NCBI GenBank assembly: GCA_964586075.1
Contig: CAZPGZ010000015.1
Location: 1-64,000 of the forward strand
Length of the DNA: 64,000 nt
Direction of reading: 5' to 3'
Source: JBAZLV01 sp964586075
GTDB taxonomy: Bacteria > Nitrospirota > UBA9217
The notes beneath the pieces were generated by a model. The model was not told the origin of the DNA and made no database searches. It saw only the letters and a list, made by a program, of their open reading frames with translations. The stretch's first letter is position 1. Every line of letters starts with the position of its first letter. Below, piece after piece: positions 6,789-16,829 of this stretch. The translations under genes and the position numbers were made by a program.

Positions 6789-9254
6789 ATGAAACGGAAT
6801 ACTTCTATATTTCATTTTACTGATAACACAGTAAAGTCCTTGAAAAAGGACTATCTTACATGTCTTTATTTTCTTCATGGCGCATTGCCACAGGCGGCCA
6901 CTTCTAACGATCATTACCTCGCGCTGGCCTTAGCTGTGCGGGCTCGGATGTTACAGAGCTGGCTGGGGAATACAGATGAGCAACTTAATAGAAACAACCG
7001 GGCAGTATGTTACTTTTCAGCTGAATATCTCCCGGGATCGCATCTGGGCAATGTCCTGATGAATCTGGGGATAATGGATCAGGCTCGATTAGCGATGAAA
7101 GAATGCGGACAAGATCTGGATATGCTGCTTTCTCAGGAACAGGAACCCGGGTTGGGCAATGGGGGATTAGGACGACTGGCCGCTTGTTTTCTTGACTCAC
7201 TGGCAAATTTGAACATTCCATCTATCGGTTATGGTATTCGTTATGAATTTGGTATTTTCGATCAAGAGATCAAAGACGGCTGGCAGGTAGAAAAGACCGA
7301 TAAATGGCTGTCTCATGGCAACCCATGGGAAATCTGCCATCCAGGAAGTTCAGTAGAAGTTAAATTCGGAGGTTATACGAAGAGTTATACAGACGCATCA
7401 GGGCACTATCGAGTTCAGTGGGTTCCCGAACGGATTATCTGCGGCATTCCTTACAATACGCTCATACCAGGTTATAAAACCTCAACGATGGCTACGATGA
7501 GACTTTGGAAAGCTGAATCGTGCGAATCATTTGACGTGCAGGCTTTTAACACAGGCGACTATCTGGGAGCCGTACACGAGAAAATTGTCTCCGAAACGAT
7601 TTCCAAGATACTTTATCCCAATGAAGGTGCACAAATGGGGAAAAAACTGCGTCTTGCACAACAGTTTTTCTTTGTATCCTGCTCTCTCCAAGACCTTATC
7701 CGTATTCAGCAACTTCGTGGCCGGGGGTTGGAAACATTTCACACCAATTTCGCAGTGCAGCTTAATGACACACATCCGTCTATAGCTGTTGCAGAGTTAA
7801 TGCGTCTTTTAGTAGATGAAAACGGTATGGAATGGGAAAAAGCTTGGGATATCACGCGGCAAACATTTTCATACACGAATCACACGCTCCTCCCTGAGGC
7901 ATTAGAGACTTGGCCTGTATCCCTTTTTGCCGCCCTTCTTCCGCGGCACTTGGAAATCATATACGAGATTAACGTGAGATTTTTGAACGAAGTCCGGCAA
8001 CGCTTCCCTCATGATGAGGAGTGGACGCGGCGATTGTCTTTGATCGACGAAAACGGCGAGCGTTCTGTCCGGATGGCCCACCTTGCAACAGTTGGAAGCT
8101 ATGCTGTGAACGGGGTGTCCAGGGTACACACCACCCTGCTCAAAAAACATGTTCTCAAGGATTTTCATACTTTATGGCCTGAAAAAATCATGAACATTAC
8201 CAATGGCATCACGCAGCGCCGCTGGTTACTTCTCAGCAATCCGAGATTAAGCGCACTAATCAGCGAAGCTATAGGGAAAGGATGGATTCGTAATAGTAAA
8301 GAACTGCGCAAACTTGACCCTTTGACAAACGACAATGAATTTAAAAAAAGGTGGCATGAAGTTAAGAATAAGGCAAAAGAAGAATTGGCCGACTATATTC
8401 AGCAACATTGCGGCATTATAGTCGATTCCGAAACACTTTTTGACGTGCAGGCTAAGCGGATTCATGAATATAAGCGCCAGCATCTGAATGTGCTTCATAT
8501 AATCGCGCTCTATTTGCGAATCAAACAGAATCCTGCCATCGAGATGGTTCCGCGCACGTTTCTTTTTGCAGGCAAAGCGGCTCCTGGCTACAGTATGGCA
8601 AAATTCATCATCAAACTCATCAACGAAGTGTCATTCAAGATCAATAATGATCCCGATGTAAATGAAAAACTCAAAGTGGCATTTATACCTGATTTTAACA
8701 TCACGGTAGGACAGCGGATCTATCCGGCTGCTGATCTTTCCGAGCAAATATCCACGGCGGGCAAGGAGGCCTCAGGCACTGGCAATATGAAGTTTATGCT
8801 TAACGGTGCACTTACGATCGGGACGCTGGACGGAGCTAATGTCGAAATGCAGAGCGAGGTTGGAGCTGAAAATTTCTTTTGCTTTGGACTGAAAGTCACG
8901 GATGTTGAAAAACTCAAAAAGCAGGGATATAAACCACGGGACATTATTAGTGCCTGTCCAGAATTGAATGCGGTCCTGGAGTCTCTAGCAAGAGGGGACT
9001 TTTCACCTGATGATCAAAACCTTTTCCGTCCTTTATTAGACGAGTTGCTTGAACGAGATTCTTTCTTTGTTCTGGCCGATTTTGCCGATTATGTTGACTG
9101 CCAGGGGAAAATAAGCACCCTTTTTTTGAATCAAGATGAATGGACGCGCAGATCAATTCTCAACACGGCCCGTTCCGGGTTCTTTTCCTCGGATAGATCA
9201 ATCCGGGAGTATGCAGAAAAAATATGGAAAGTTAAATCTAGCACGAATCTATAA
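6789..9254 (+). CDS. glgP: glycogen/maltodextrin phosphorylase
   Basis: The enzyme cleaves terminal alpha-1,4-glucosyl units with phosphate to release glucose-1-phosphate. The 821 residues match the classical GT35 length. Visible signatures are LGNGGLGRLAACFLDSLA in the N-terminal half and EASGTGNMKF, with the lysine that carries pyridoxal phosphate, near the C-terminus. AAGGGGTG at 6777-6784 gives good spacing to ATG 6789; an upstream ATG at 6771 lacks a ribosome site. The gene stands alone, with no other glycogen genes beside it. It is AT-richer than the genes after 12 kb, like its hopanoid neighbours. Confidence 0.95.
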   Translation: MKRNTSIFHFTDNTVKSLKKDYLTCLYFLHGALPQAATSNDHYLALALAVRARMLQSWLGNTDEQLNRNNRAVCYFSAEYLPGSHLGNVLMNLGIMDQARLAMKECGQDLDMLLSQEQEPGLGNGGLGRLAACFLDSLANLNIPSIGYGIRYEFGIFDQEIKDGWQVEKTDKWLSHGNPWEICHPGSSVEVKFGGYTKSYTDASGHYRVQWVPERIICGIPYNTLIPGYKTSTMATMRLWKAESCESFDVQAFNTGDYLGAVHEKIVSETISKILYPNEGAQMGKKLRLAQQFFFVSCSLQDLIRIQQLRGRGLETFHTNFAVQLNDTHPSIAVAELMRLLVDENGMEWEKAWDITRQTFSYTNHTLLPEALETWPVSLFAALLPRHLEIIYEINVRFLNEVRQRFPHDEEWTRRLSLIDENGERSVRMAHLATVGSYAVNGVSRVHTTLLKKHVLKDFHTLWPEKIMNITNGITQRRWLLLSNPRLSALISEAIGKGWIRNSKELRKLDPLTNDNEFKKRWHEVKNKAKEELADYIQQHCGIIVDSETLFDVQAKRIHEYKRQHLNVLHIIALYLRIKQNPAIEMVPRTFLFAGKAAPGYSMAKFIIKLINEVSFKINNDPDVNEKLKVAFIPDFNITVGQRIYPAADLSEQISTAGKEASGTGNMKFMLNGALTIGTLDGANVEMQSEVGAENFFCFGLKVTDVEKLKKQGYKPRDIISACPELNAVLESLARGDFSPDDQNLFRPLLDELLERDSFFVLADFADYVDCQGKISTLFLNQDEWTRRSILNTARSGFFSSDRSIREYAEKIWKVKSSTNL

Positions 9255-9329
9255 ATAAGCAGCGAATGTAAAATTTTGCATTACGTTACTTCTCTATAAA
9301 GAAAAAATGATTAATTAGAAAAATTTCCG

Positions 9330-10205
9330 ATGATTCTTGCAAAATCAAAAACGCTATTTATTTTTATTACGATGGTCATAATATTTCTGAACACTCCTGT
9401 GGTCGTAGCAGCGGCCGATAAGGAGAGCGTTGAGAGCAAAGATATTAGCCATAGCAGTGCATTTGGAGAATGGAACCCCCGAAAAGATGGAGATGAACCG
9501 GCACTTTATATAAACGAACCTATGTACTTTATTGTAGGGAAACATGATAGAGACACAAAAGCGCGTTTTCAGGTTAGTTTAAAATACCGGCTTTTTGACA
9601 GAGATGGAATCGTAGTAAATAAAATCCCTTGGTTAGAAAAATTACATTTTGCCTACACACAGACGTCATTGTGGAATTTAAGCTCAAACTCAACAGCGTT
9701 TGAAGATACAAGCTACCGTCCTAGTTGCTTTTGGGAATTTCAGAACATACAAATGAAAAAAATGCCCGATTTCCTTCGGTTAGGCTATGAGCATGAATCG
9801 AATGGACAGGGTGGAGAAAAATCCCGTGGCATCAACACACTTTTCATCTTCCCCGCATGGACTATGCCGATGGGAAGTATGGATTTGACTATAGGGACTA
9901 AAGTATATGTTTATATCTCCAGGGATAGTGAAAACTCAGATATAGAAAAATATCGAGGTTATGCCGATTTGATTGTGCGGTACGGACGCGAGGACAGTTG
10001 GCTCATTGCTGCTATGTGGAGATATGGGATTGATAATAAAAACACCATACAATTAGATCTCTCATATCCGATTAGAAAGAAGATTTTTGCGCGGACGGGT
10101 GGATATTTTTACATCCAGTCGTTTTATGGCTATGGTGAAACTCTCTTAACATATAATCAGAAACAGGACATTAACGTTAGGTTCGGATTTGCCGTTGTCA
10201 GATGA
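9330..10205 (+). CDS. pldA: outer-membrane phospholipase A1
   Basis: PldA (OMPLA) hydrolyses phospholipid that has reached the outer leaflet of the outer membrane; in E. coli it backs up the Mla system. The 291-residue product has an N-terminal signal peptide ending near VVVAAA and 12-strand barrel character. The catalytic triad is visible: His155 and Ser157 in the motif YEHESNG and Asn169 shortly after, in the same spacing as in E. coli OMPLA. The preceding Tyr-Arg-Pro-Ser-Cys-Phe-Trp-Glu segment is also family-like. It lies 75 nt after glgP and 2.7 kb from mlaA. Confidence 0.88.
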   Translation: MILAKSKTLFIFITMVIIFLNTPVVVAAADKESVESKDISHSSAFGEWNPRKDGDEPALYINEPMYFIVGKHDRDTKARFQVSLKYRLFDRDGIVVNKIPWLEKLHFAYTQTSLWNLSSNSTAFEDTSYRPSCFWEFQNIQMKKMPDFLRLGYEHESNGQGGEKSRGINTLFIFPAWTMPMGSMDLTIGTKVYVYISRDSENSDIEKYRGYADLIVRYGREDSWLIAAMWRYGIDNKNTIQLDLSYPIRKKIFARTGGYFYIQSFYGYGETLLTYNQKQDINVRFGFAVVR

Positions 10206-10336
10206 CACCTCCGTCGCATATGAACTTAAAACAGCGACAGGAGAAACAGAAGCGGTGCTTTGTGCGTCAGACAGGAAGTAATATGGTTGGGATAACTTGA
10301 GCAACACAGTGCAAATTCTAAGAAAGGGTCAGTCTG

Positions 10337-10522
10337 ATGAGTATTGTAAATAATAGAATTAAACAGCTTGAGAGAGATCTAGAATCGATAGAAACCAGGA
10401 TTAAGCTGATTGAAAATGAAGTAAAATTGCAAAGCAAAAAATTGGATGTATGTGCACAAAACCAGTTAGTAATGGAAAAACGTTCAGATGAGACACCACC
10501 GTTGGAATACTATAATAAATAG
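10337..10522 (+). CDS. small coiled-coil protein, hypothetical
   Basis: The 61 residues contain a clear heptad-like amphipathic helix from about residue 5 to 38, followed by a polar tail with one cysteine. AAGGG lies about 10 nt before the ATG. Nothing in the sequence points to a function. It could be a small SlyX-like protein by general appearance, but the length and motif do not prove that. Confidence 0.5.
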   Translation: MSIVNNRIKQLERDLESIETRIKLIENEVKLQSKKLDVCAQNQLVMEKRSDETPPLEYYNK

Positions 10523-10600
10523 ACTCTCAGTAGAAAAAGGTGGAAAATACTATTCTTGTCAAATCGCTTGGTTTCTCGTCTTTGTTTATAAATCTTGTGT

Positions 10601-11152
10601 CTAATCAATTTTTAAAAATTCTTGTGCAAGGTACTCACCGACATTGGTCGGCGTGATGAATTTGTGATGGTTTCTTGGCTTACTCGCAGTATACGTTGCC
10701 GCAAACAAAATTTCACCAGTTGCTACATCAATCAGCCTTGCCGAGCAATTGGAAATATAATCTCGGTACCCGCCGTTTGACAATCCGGCAAAACCATTTG
10801 ATATTGTTGCGTTCCCAACGATCATGGCATCTATCCCTTTTATTTTCCCGATAATCGACTGCTGATTTTGCAGAAGACCCGTGAGAGAAATCCCTTGTTC
10901 AGCCAAAATTTTGTCAAGCTGAGTCCTTTCTATTATCGTAAATCTGGACTTGACCAAATTTGCGGACAGCGATTCTGCAACTGCCGATCCCATGTCGGCA
11001 TTGTTAGCATCAAAAGGAAGTACAGCAATTCTTTCAATTGATTTTAACCGTTGTGGATTATTAACAAATTTCTTGGTTGTAATCGTGGAACACGCAGGTA
11101 TGCAGACCAGACATATAATCAATATGTTTAGAACCCAACTGAATTTTTTCAT
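10601..11152 (-). CDS. CsgG/LpoB-like lipoprotein
   Basis: The 183-residue product begins with a lipoprotein signal (helix from about residue 4, lipobox CIPAC, then Ser). The mature part has the fold signature of CsgG-type proteins: RIAVLPF, then a conserved segment with RFTIIERTQLDKILAEQG, and the IVGNATI strand. Members of this group act in outer-membrane secretion or as peptidoglycan-synthase activators; this one is too short for a full CsgG pore. AGGAAGG precedes the start. It lies 82 nt downstream of the DUF3124 gene on the same strand and is probably transcribed with it. Confidence 0.75.
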   Translation of the reverse strand: MKKFSWVLNILIICLVCIPACSTITTKKFVNNPQRLKSIERIAVLPFDANNADMGSAVAESLSANLVKSRFTIIERTQLDKILAEQGISLTGLLQNQQSIIGKIKGIDAMIVGNATISNGFAGLSNGGYRDYISNCSARLIDVATGEILFAATYTASKPRNHHKFITPTNVGEYLAQEFLKID

Positions 11153-11234
11153 TGGTCTTCCTTCCTGTTCATCAGTGTTAATTTTGGATTGTGAACATGA
11201 TGGGCTTCTATCTTTATCTGTAGTATAGTGCGCG

Positions 11235-11723
11235 TTATTTTGTATTTTCCTTAATTACCTGCCCCGGGCTTACAAACGAAATCCCCTGCCCGGACGTCGC
11301 ACCGATCATGACACATTCTATAATAGGGGTATTTATCATTTTTTGTGCGGACCATTTTATAATAAAATTTGCTCCGACACCGCCCGCGGTATCGCTTTCC
11401 GGAATGTAAATATAGGTTGATTCCAGAGGACCCAAGGCCACCGCTTGCTGATAGTATGTTCTAACCAATTTCCCTTTTGTATCAAAATAATTCGCAGACA
11501 GGACGGTGAGAGAATTTGTCATATCGGTATTTCTTATGCTCAGTATGGCTGCCAGATAAAACGGGATCTGCTTGGGCGCGGTGAACACATTGGAATAAAC
11601 TGGAACATAAACCGTCTGTCCTTTTGATAAATTATACTGTTCTGCTGCGCTCCCTTCGTGGCAATAAATAAGAAGGGAAAGAAGCACTCCGTATTGCATC
11701 AGTTTGCAAAACAGCTTTTTCAT
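11235..11723 (-). CDS. DUF3124-family exported protein
   Basis: This 162-residue protein carries an N-terminal signal peptide (cleavage near EGSAA) and the DUF3124 features: KGQTVYVPVYSNVF, LAAILSIRNTD and the terminal SFVSPGQVI. The mature protein looks all-beta and periplasmic. The family has no established function. A GAGGAGG ribosome site stands 7 nt before the ATG. It heads a two-gene minus-strand unit with the CsgG-like lipoprotein. Confidence 0.82.
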   Translation of the reverse strand: MKKLFCKLMQYGVLLSLLIYCHEGSAAEQYNLSKGQTVYVPVYSNVFTAPKQIPFYLAAILSIRNTDMTNSLTVLSANYFDTKGKLVRTYYQQAVALGPLESTYIYIPESDTAGGVGANFIIKWSAQKMINTPIIECVMIGATSGQGISFVSPGQVIKENTK

Positions 11724-11837
11724 ATCGCAACCTCCTCGTTGTCTACCGCCTGCACCGGCATTTGTGTTTTTGTATCCGGCAACCTCCGGCAGTTTCGTCC
11801 GGAATTATCTATAATCGTCCGTCGACGCCGTGATGTA

Positions 11838-11865
11838 ACTATATCACAAAGCGCCGCTTCTGCAA
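11838..11865 (-). promoter_or_regulatory. sigma-70-type promoter for the DUF3124 gene
   Basis: Read on the minus strand, TTGCAG (11865-11860) and TATAGT (11843-11838) are 16 nt apart. The predicted start is about 105 nt upstream of the DUF3124 start codon. Confidence 0.5.
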
Positions 11866-12005
11866 GAGTCTGGCATGGTTTTTTTTAGTGGGATAGCTTT
11901 GAGTGGAGTCCCCTCCGGCAGGAGCCGGAAGCTCCCTCGATAGACACGACCTCCCGCCGACGAGCGTCAGGGGATTTCCTGTCGCAGGGATTCATTCCGT
12001 AAGAA

Positions 12006-14630
12006 TCAACTGCCGGAATCGGGCTGGCCGCCCTTGAGTACGGTTTGAAGTGCTTTGCTTAAATCCGTAAGTTTATATGGTTTGGAAATGATGGCGGAAA
12101 AACCGTATTCCCGGTAATTTGCCATTATGGCATCCTGCGAATATCCGCTGGAAACGATTGCTTTAACGCGAGGGTCCGTTTTCAACAACTCTTTTACGGC
12201 TTCCTTCCCTCCCATCCCACCCGGAATGGTCAGGTCCATGATAACAGCATTAAAGGGCCGTGCTGACGCACGTGCTTTTTCATATGTTTCGATGGCTTCG
12301 CGTCCGTCCCTGGCATATCCGACCTCATATCCGAGACTGTCAAGCATTGCTCCTGCAACATCTCTCAACATTGCGTCATCATCCATAATCAGAATTTTTC
12401 CATTTCCATAAACCGGCTCGTCTGCGGCAGGTTTCTCCGCCGATATTTGCTTCGGAGAAGCGGGGAGAAATACCGTAAAGACTGTCCCGGTTCCAACCGT
12501 GGATTTTACCATAATGTATCCATCATGTTTCTTGATAATAGAATAGGCTATGGCCAATCCAAGCCCGCTTCCACCCTGTTTTGTCGTAAAATACGGATCA
12601 AAAATCCTTTTCAGCTGGTCCGGCGGGATTCCTGCACCCTGGTCTTCGACGGTTATTTTTAAGTAATTTCCTTCCGGCAGCGGAATGCCTTCTTTTGCAC
12701 CCAGTACGGCATTTTTCACGCACACCCGGATAATCCCACCTTCAGGCATTGCCTGGTCTGCATTGAGAACAAGATTGTGAATGACCTGGCTTACCTGTCC
12801 TTCATCGGCTTCTATCGGCCATAAATCATCCGCCAGGTTCAGTTCACACTTTACATTGGATCCCCGCAATGAAAATATCGCCGACTCCCTTATTATTTCG
12901 CTGAATGTCGTCGTTTTTTTAACCGGCGCACCTCCGCGGGAAAAGGTGAGCAGCTGGTGCGTCAGGTCCCTTGCCCGCAGAGTCGCATGCTCAGCCATTG
13001 CGAGTTTCGTGTGCAATTCATGGTCCGGCCCCAGAGACAGCTTCGCCATACTGATGTTTCCCAGAATCGAGGTAAGAATATTGTTAAAATCATGCGCGAT
13101 GCCGCCGGCAAGAACTCCGATTGATTCAAGATTCTGGTTTTTCTGGATTTCATCCTCCATTTTTTTCCGGTCAGTAATATCGGTCATGACAACCATGATA
13201 CTGCTGATCCGGCCCTGCGCGTCGTGCAGCGGTGATGCGGAAGCGCTGATGTTTACCGTGCTGCCGTTTTTTCTTTTCAAAACGAATTCCTCGTCGAAAA
13301 AAGATTCACCATGCAGCACCCTTTTTTTGAGCAACGGGAATTCTCCCTGGTCCGAATTCTGCAGCCGTGAGTAAAGCCTGCCGAGTATTTCCTCTCTGCT
13401 CCATCCGAAAATACGCTCCGCCGTTTCATTCCACATCGCAACTCTTCCTTCCGGCCCGAGCGTCATGATTGCGGCAGGCGAAGCCTGCAGGGTGGCATTC
13501 AGCCTGTCATTGGCGTCCCGCAGCGCTTCTTCGGTCTTCTTGAGCGCGGTAATATCTGTTGCCGCACAAACAGCGCCGAGCAGCATCCCGCCGCTGAAGC
13601 TGATAAGTGAACCTGAAAAAAGCATCGGCACTTTTTCACCGCGCTTGGTGACATATTCAATTTCGACGTTATTGACCAGCTTCCCCCGGAATATGTCTTC
13701 GATCGAACTTTTCACAGCCGAAGGCCGTCCCAATATCAAATCGAACGGCCGTCCGATCAGTTCCTTCTGATCATACCCGAGCAGCCGGCATGCGGACTGA
13801 TTTGCCAGCGTGATTGTCCCGTCTGCCGAAATGACAAACAGGGTGTCGATCATGCTGTTGATTATGCTGTCCACATAGTATTTGGAAACGGTCGTTTTTT
13901 CCAGATTCTCTGCCATCCGGTTAAAGCTGTCCACCAATACCTGCATCTCGCCGGTCGTGGCGGTTCTCACGGGAGTGAAAATGTCTCCCTTTGCAACCCG
14001 AGAGGCTGCCTGCCCGAGATCCACGATCGGATCTATGAGCGTCTTCCCGGACGTAATATACAGCGTTATTCCGACTGCGCATCCGGCAAGAAGACTCAGG
14101 AGCACCACTAAAAAGATCGTCTTGGCAATCTGTTTGTTAATGACGTGCTTCGACATGCCGACTGTGACTTTGCCCAGGATGGTCGTTCCCAGCGAGATGG
14201 GTACTGATATTTCCTTGACAGCCGCTTCCTTATTTATGACTTCGATGATATCCGAGACCTCACTGCTTGTTTCCAGTATCGGTAGGACGCTTTTCATTCC
14301 CAGCCATTTGTAGTTGACGCTTTCGCTTTTTGTGGTCAGAATCTTCCCGCCGTTGTCGGTGATAACCGCATAAATAATTTCGTCATCCGGAATCGGTTCA
14401 GTATAGACGGCATCCATCTGTGTTTTGCCATGCATGACCAGAAGATTCTCGTTCCGGCTTGCGATGTCGGAGGCAAACGTGGACGCCTTCCTCGTCAGGG
14501 CGTCTTCGAGGATTGTCCCTATCGTTATGGCAATGGCCGCACTTAGAACACAAGTGCTCAGCAACAGGACAAGAGATATGTCCCGCAACAATTTATATCG
14601 TATACTTTTTTTAAAATCGCTTTTAACCAT
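12006..14630 (-). CDS. hybrid sensor histidine kinase with HAMP, two PAS and receiver domains
   Basis: This is a membrane sensor of 874 residues. Two helices (about 15-40 and 175-200) bracket a periplasmic Cache-like sensor; HAMP, PAS, a second PAS (MWNETAERIFGWSREE), HisKA with the phospho-acceptor His in GIAHDFNNIL, an HATPase with GGSGLGLAIA, and a C-terminal receiver domain with acceptor Asp in VIMDLTIPG follow. The architecture is a phosphorelay kinase of the kind often annotated as PAS hybrid kinase; the ligand is unknown. The frame extends to GTG 14657, but ATG 14630 has a GGGA site upstream. No cognate output regulator is adjacent. Confidence 0.92.
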   Translation of the reverse strand: MVKSDFKKSIRYKLLRDISLVLLLSTCVLSAAIAITIGTILEDALTRKASTFASDIASRNENLLVMHGKTQMDAVYTEPIPDDEIIYAVITDNGGKILTTKSESVNYKWLGMKSVLPILETSSEVSDIIEVINKEAAVKEISVPISLGTTILGKVTVGMSKHVINKQIAKTIFLVVLLSLLAGCAVGITLYITSGKTLIDPIVDLGQAASRVAKGDIFTPVRTATTGEMQVLVDSFNRMAENLEKTTVSKYYVDSIINSMIDTLFVISADGTITLANQSACRLLGYDQKELIGRPFDLILGRPSAVKSSIEDIFRGKLVNNVEIEYVTKRGEKVPMLFSGSLISFSGGMLLGAVCAATDITALKKTEEALRDANDRLNATLQASPAAIMTLGPEGRVAMWNETAERIFGWSREEILGRLYSRLQNSDQGEFPLLKKRVLHGESFFDEEFVLKRKNGSTVNISASASPLHDAQGRISSIMVVMTDITDRKKMEDEIQKNQNLESIGVLAGGIAHDFNNILTSILGNISMAKLSLGPDHELHTKLAMAEHATLRARDLTHQLLTFSRGGAPVKKTTTFSEIIRESAIFSLRGSNVKCELNLADDLWPIEADEGQVSQVIHNLVLNADQAMPEGGIIRVCVKNAVLGAKEGIPLPEGNYLKITVEDQGAGIPPDQLKRIFDPYFTTKQGGSGLGLAIAYSIIKKHDGYIMVKSTVGTGTVFTVFLPASPKQISAEKPAADEPVYGNGKILIMDDDAMLRDVAGAMLDSLGYEVGYARDGREAIETYEKARASARPFNAVIMDLTIPGGMGGKEAVKELLKTDPRVKAIVSSGYSQDAIMANYREYGFSAIISKPYKLTDLSKALQTVLKGGQPDSGS

Positions 14631-14857
14631 GCATGCTTTTCCCGGACCGGCAGCCACCAGGGAAAGGTTCAGTTTTTATGTGCCCGTCGTTCGATTGAGC
14701 AGCATACCCCTTCTGGCAAAACTCCCTCTTTTTACTTGTTGCCCGTTCCCTCATCTGACTGGTCCATAACAGCCTGTTATCTCGTATCTCTTATCGGTTT
14801 CCGTCGCAACAACTTAAGCCGCTTGACGCCTGTACCAGATAGTCCCATAGAAATCCT

Positions 14858-14886
14858 TTGCTATATCGTGATTGCTGGGTTATTAT
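14858..14886 (+). promoter_or_regulatory. possible promoter for ABC-F gene
   Basis: TTGCTA (14858-14863) and TATTAT (14881-14886) are separated by 17 nt in the 317-nt gap between the divergent kinase and ABC-F genes. I see no RNA or other gene in that gap. Confidence 0.4.
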
Positions 14887-14947
14887 AACCAGTTGTACGC
14901 ATGCCAATAGGGCGTCATCTTTTTTCAAAAAGTGAAGGTTTTCTCAC

Positions 14948-16810
14948 ATGATCCAGGTTACTAATATTGAAAAATCCTACGGCAAACAAGTCCTGTTCGA
15001 CGGGGCAAGCTTCACCATAAACCCGCACGAACGCGTCGGACTTGTCGGCAGAAACGGCCATGGAAAATCCACACTCTTCCGCATGATCCTGGGTGAAGAG
15101 CATCAGGATTCCGGCGTGATCACGATCCCTTCGGGATATAGCATCGGTCATCTTTCGCAGCACATCCATTTCACCGAACCCACGGTGCTTCAGGAGGCTT
15201 GCCTCGCCCTGCCGCTCAATGAGGACCATGTGGATGAAACATACAAGGCAGAAGCGATTCTCCATGGACTTGGATTCGGTTCTGATGATTTCACCAAGCC
15301 GCCTTCATCGTTGTCCGGAGGATACCAGGTGCGGTTGAATCTCGCCAAGGTGCTCATCTCGGAGCCGAACCTGCTGCTCCTGGACGAACCGACGAACTAC
15401 CTCGACATCGTTTCAGTCCGCTGGCTCACAAGTTTTTTACGCGCCTGGAGAAACGAACTCATCATCATCACGCATGACCGTGAATTCATGGACGGCGTGA
15501 CGAACCATACGATGATCATCCATCGCTGCAAAATCAGAAAAATAGCGGGCGGCACGCAGAAACTGTACGATCAAATCCTTATGGATGAAGAGATCTACGA
15601 AAAAACTCGCCAGAATGACGAAAAAAAACGTCGTGAAATCGAACAATTCATCAATCGTTTTCGCGCTCAGGCGACCAAAGCGCGTGCGGTCCAATCCCGC
15701 ATTAAGGCACTGGCAAAACACGAACAGCTAGGCAAACTGGAGGAAATCAAAAACCTTGACTTCAAATTCCGCTCGTCGCCCTTCGAAGCGAAGTGGCTGA
15801 TGACTATTGAGGCTCTGGCTTTTTCGTTTTCCCCGGACGCCCAAAAACTCATTGACGGACTGTCTTTTGCAGTCGGAAAGAACGACCGCATCGCTGTCAT
15901 CGGAAAAAACGGCAAGGGGAAAACCACTCTTCTGAACCTGCTGGCACAGGAGCTTTCCTCCACCGGCGGAGAAATAAAAACGCACCCCAATACGAAGATT
16001 GCCTATTTCGGCCAGACCAACATCAACCGACTGGTTCCTTCCCGTACGGCCCTCGACGAGATCATGAACGCGCATCCCGACCACAGCCATAACATCGCGC
16101 GTTCCATCTGCGGTCTCATGATGTTCGAGGGCGACAACGCGCTTAAAAAAGTCAGCGTGCTCTCCGGCGGAGAAAAAAGCCGCGTCCTGCTCGGCAAGCT
16201 TCTTGTGTCTCCGGCCAACCTCCTGCTTCTCGACGAACCGACAAACCACCTTGACATGGAGTCCATTGATTCCCTAATCGAAGCCATCGAGGATTTTGAA
16301 GGCGCAGTCATTATTGTGACACACAGCGAGATGATCCTGGAGGCAGTTGCGACGAAACTGATTGTGTTTGACAACGGTACGGTCAGCCTTTTCGAAGGAA
16401 CGTATTTTGATTTTCTGGAACGGGTGGGATGGCAGGACGAAGGTGGTGTGCGTACCCGGCCTGCAAAGAAAAAAGACGCCGCTCAAAAAACAGCGGACAA
16501 AAAGGATGCAAAAAAAATAAAAACGGCACTCATTGCCGACAAATCAAAAGCGCTCAGCGCACTCAAGAGCAGAACCGCAGCCCTTGAAGCGGAAATTACG
16601 GATATTGAGCAGCGGGTGGAGCAGGACACCCAGGCATTGCTCGATGCATCGGCAAAAGGTGAAGCTCTTGCAATCAGGCGGTTGTCCCAATCCGTCAGTG
16701 ACGCCAAGGCAAAAATCGATGCGCTTTTTGCGGAGCTCGAATCCGTGACAAGTGAGCATGATGCCAAAGCAAAGGAGTTTGATCTCCAGATGCGGGAGCT
16801 CGATCGGTAA
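14948..16810 (+). CDS. ABC-F family ATPase (Uup/YheS type)
   Basis: The 620-residue soluble protein has two ABC nucleotide-binding domains in one chain and no membrane domain. Walker A motifs are GRNGHGKST (first domain) and GKNGKGKTT (second); both domains have LSGG signatures and Walker B segments ending in LLLDEPTN. A linker rich in charged helix joins them, and a lysine-rich C-terminal coiled coil (about 510-620) follows. ABC-F proteins act on ribosomes or DNA-associated processes; a C-terminal coiled coil is typical of Uup/YheS-like members. GAAGG lies 9 nt before the ATG. A second ABC-F gene (ettA) lies 3 kb downstream on the other strand. Confidence 0.9.
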   Translation: MIQVTNIEKSYGKQVLFDGASFTINPHERVGLVGRNGHGKSTLFRMILGEEHQDSGVITIPSGYSIGHLSQHIHFTEPTVLQEACLALPLNEDHVDETYKAEAILHGLGFGSDDFTKPPSSLSGGYQVRLNLAKVLISEPNLLLLDEPTNYLDIVSVRWLTSFLRAWRNELIIITHDREFMDGVTNHTMIIHRCKIRKIAGGTQKLYDQILMDEEIYEKTRQNDEKKRREIEQFINRFRAQATKARAVQSRIKALAKHEQLGKLEEIKNLDFKFRSSPFEAKWLMTIEALAFSFSPDAQKLIDGLSFAVGKNDRIAVIGKNGKGKTTLLNLLAQELSSTGGEIKTHPNTKIAYFGQTNINRLVPSRTALDEIMNAHPDHSHNIARSICGLMMFEGDNALKKVSVLSGGEKSRVLLGKLLVSPANLLLLDEPTNHLDMESIDSLIEAIEDFEGAVIIVTHSEMILEAVATKLIVFDNGTVSLFEGTYFDFLERVGWQDEGGVRTRPAKKKDAAQKTADKKDAKKIKTALIADKSKALSALKSRTAALEAEITDIEQRVEQDTQALLDASAKGEALAIRRLSQSVSDAKAKIDALFAELESVTSEHDAKAKEFDLQMRELDR

Positions 16811-16829
16811 TCTGCTTTTTACCGGCGGA

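Noticed and set aside
11880..12005. GC-rich hairpin sequences between the DUF3124 and kinase genes
   Set aside because: An 8-bp stem exists around 11916-11935, but without a T-run or a family match I could not call a terminator, RNA or repeat.
12781..13374. 197-codon open frame opposite the histidine kinase
   Set aside because: It lies wholly antisense to a gene with clear domains; long frames opposite GC-rich genes are common.
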